Source of the DNA: Solirubrobacter taibaiensis
GTDB taxonomy: Bacteria; Actinomycetota; Thermoleophilia; Solirubrobacterales; Solirubrobacteraceae
Direction of reading: 5' to 3'
DNA length: 64,000 nt
Assembly (NCBI GenBank): GCA_027587225.1
Contig: JAPDDQ010000006.1
Coordinates: forward strand, 124,001-188,000
Position 1 is the first letter of the stretch; each line of letters opens with the position of its first letter. Positions 62,218 to 64,000 of this stretch are shown here, one piece after another. Position numbers and translations under genes: made by a program. The notes under the pieces were generated by a model that was not told where the DNA came from, ran no database searches, and saw nothing but the letters and a program-made list of their open reading frames with translations.

Positions 62218-62922
62218 CTACCTGATCTCCCGGAGGATCTTGCGGCGCTCCGCCTCGCTGAGCATTCCCGCGAACGGAGAGTTCTGCCGGAGGTCCGCGG
62301 CATCAGGACTGTCCTCGGCCATGACCGTTCGTATCTCCGGAAGCGGTGAGCGGAGCACGTCTTCCCATCGCTGGGCGTACTGCGGGTCGATACGACCCTC
62401 TGTGCGCCATTGCCAGATTCGGTGAAGCGCCTCGTCGACCATGGGCCGCCGCAACTGTTGCGCGACTGCGCGGTGGTAGGCGAGGGAACGGAGCCGCGCT
62501 CGTTCGTGACCGTCGCGCGGTTCGTCCTTGAGGTCCGCGAGCAGCGCGCGAGGATCGAGGCGAGCGGCCTTGCGACGCGAATCCGCAAAGACGGGTTCGA
62601 TCACGTGGGACGTCCGGCTGCCGGTCTGCCGCTCTTGTTGAACCCGCTCGTGGAGCCGGAGCAACGCCTGTACGGGCACGCCGCTGCGCCCCGATGGAGC
62701 CATGAGCTCTGGGATCTCGCCGGCCCGTACCCACCGGCGAACCGTTGTGTGGCTGACGCCGAGTACGACTGCGGCCATCGACAGGGACACGACGGGCCCC
62801 AGGTCCTGCTCGATCTGCGAGCGCACCGCGACGATGTCCTCGTCCTCCGGGTGCGCTCGCTCGGCGCGGCGCAGGCGGACCAGTTGGTCGAACAGCCTTC
62901 GCCGGCGCTCAGCAACGCTCAC
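62218..62922 (-). CDS. HTH protein paired with the nucleotidyltransferase (antitoxin-like)
   Basis: 234 residues from GTG. The first third contains a helix-turn-helix with excisionase/MerR-like look (LSMAAVVLGVSHTTVRRWVR, AGEIPELMAPSGRSGVPVQA). The rest is helical and Arg-rich with no recognised domain (AYHRAVAQQLRRPMVDEALH). Located ahead of a nucleotidyltransferase toxin candidate and behind a 17-bp dyad, it is likely an autorepressor. Confidence 0.72.
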   Translation of the reverse strand: MSVAERRRRLFDQLVRLRRAERAHPEDEDIVAVRSQIEQDLGPVVSLSMAAVVLGVSHTTVRRWVRAGEIPELMAPSGRSGVPVQALLRLHERVQQERQTGSRTSHVIEPVFADSRRKAARLDPRALLADLKDEPRDGHERARLRSLAYHRAVAQQLRRPMVDEALHRIWQWRTEGRIDPQYAQRWEDVLRSPLPEIRTVMAEDSPDAADLRQNSPFAGMLSEAERRKILREIR

Positions 62923-62931
62923 ACGACGAGC

Positions 62932-62975
62932 CTAGCAAAGGTTCAGATAATCGCATAAATCTGAACCTTTGCTAG
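62932..62975. promoter_or_regulatory. 17-bp perfect dyad between katG and the HTH gene
   Basis: CTAGCAAAGGTTCAGAT (62932-62948), 10-base A/T-rich centre, exact complement at 62959-62975. It ends 10 bases before the HTH GTG and starts 14 bases after the katG stop, both on the minus strand. Much more A/T-rich than its surroundings. Without a U-tract it fits an operator better than a terminator. Confidence 0.7.
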
Positions 62976-62988
62976 CGCAACGAGCGCT

Positions 62989-64000
<1,012 letters not shown>

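Noticed and set aside
62932-62975. Intrinsic terminator of katG
   Set aside because: The stem is strong but A/T-rich with no following U-tract, and its placement right before the HTH gene start fits an operator better. A dual role cannot be excluded.

Overview
The window reads as one contiguous stretch of a high-GC actinobacterial chromosome. Codon third positions are almost all G or C, GTG and TTG starts are common, and genes are packed with 1-4 base overlaps. The mix of genes (a complex I tail with nuoJKLMN order, a double-length ThyX-like protein, TgpA transglutaminase, LytS/LytTR plus acetate-type symporters, FetAB-like exporter, KatG) fits a soil actinobacterium, most likely of the Thermoleophilia/Solirubrobacterales type. 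That placement is inference, not proof. I found no tRNA, rRNA or CRISPR array.

Left part (1-10.3 kb): the end of the nuo operon (nuoJ-nuoN) closed by a strong intrinsic terminator, an orphan type IVb pilin-like precursor, a VOC protein, a ThyX-like protein and a secreted nuclease. A 530-base gene-free stretch follows (10.3-10.8 kb), crowded with hairpins including two inverted copies of one small palindromic element. 10.8-32 kb holds a TgpA-type transglutaminase with an acyl-CoA synthetase, and a group that makes sense as carboxylate/acetate uptake and activation: LytS/LytTR two-component system, symporter with a small partner, actP-yjcH, acs. It also holds an OmpR-type two-component system, a large secreted beta-propeller/repeat protein, a CBS protein, a GATase-like protein with a divergent LysR regulator, and a first LPG-synthase-type membrane protein. 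32-50 kb holds secreted SGNH proteins, a glycosidase-like protein, GDPD phosphodiesterase, two more LPG-synthase-type proteins, a MarR-GNAT fusion, peroxiredoxin, DNA repair glycosylases (AlkA, AlkD), transporters, peptidase T, oxidoreductases and a FetAB-like ABC pair.

The most notable part is 50.65-60.56 kb: a 9.9 kb integrated element inserted inside the peroxiredoxin gene bcp. The junctions can be read to the base. A shared 9-bp core (GTCGGCCTT, codons K38-A39-D40 of bcp) lies at both ends. The element supplies a replacement promoter region and the first 37 codons, so bcp is rebuilt in frame at the left end, while the original 5' end of bcp is stranded at the right end. The rejoined attP carries inverted arms around the core. 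The cargo is a large serine recombinase, an FtsK/Tra-like DNA translocase, an HK97-type major capsid protein, winged-helix and ribbon-helix-helix proteins, a zinc-finger protein and several tiny proteins. No terminase, portal, protease or tail gene is present. The two gene arms converge on a region of hairpins and a 12-bp tandem repeat beside the translocase gene. I read it as a capsid-carrying phage satellite or a hybrid of satellite and conjugative element.

Right end (60.7-64 kb): a ketopantoate-reductase-like gene, an AbiEii/DUF6036-like nucleotidyltransferase with an HTH partner (toxin-antitoxin-like) preceded by a 17-bp perfect dyad, and the 3' part of katG running off the window.
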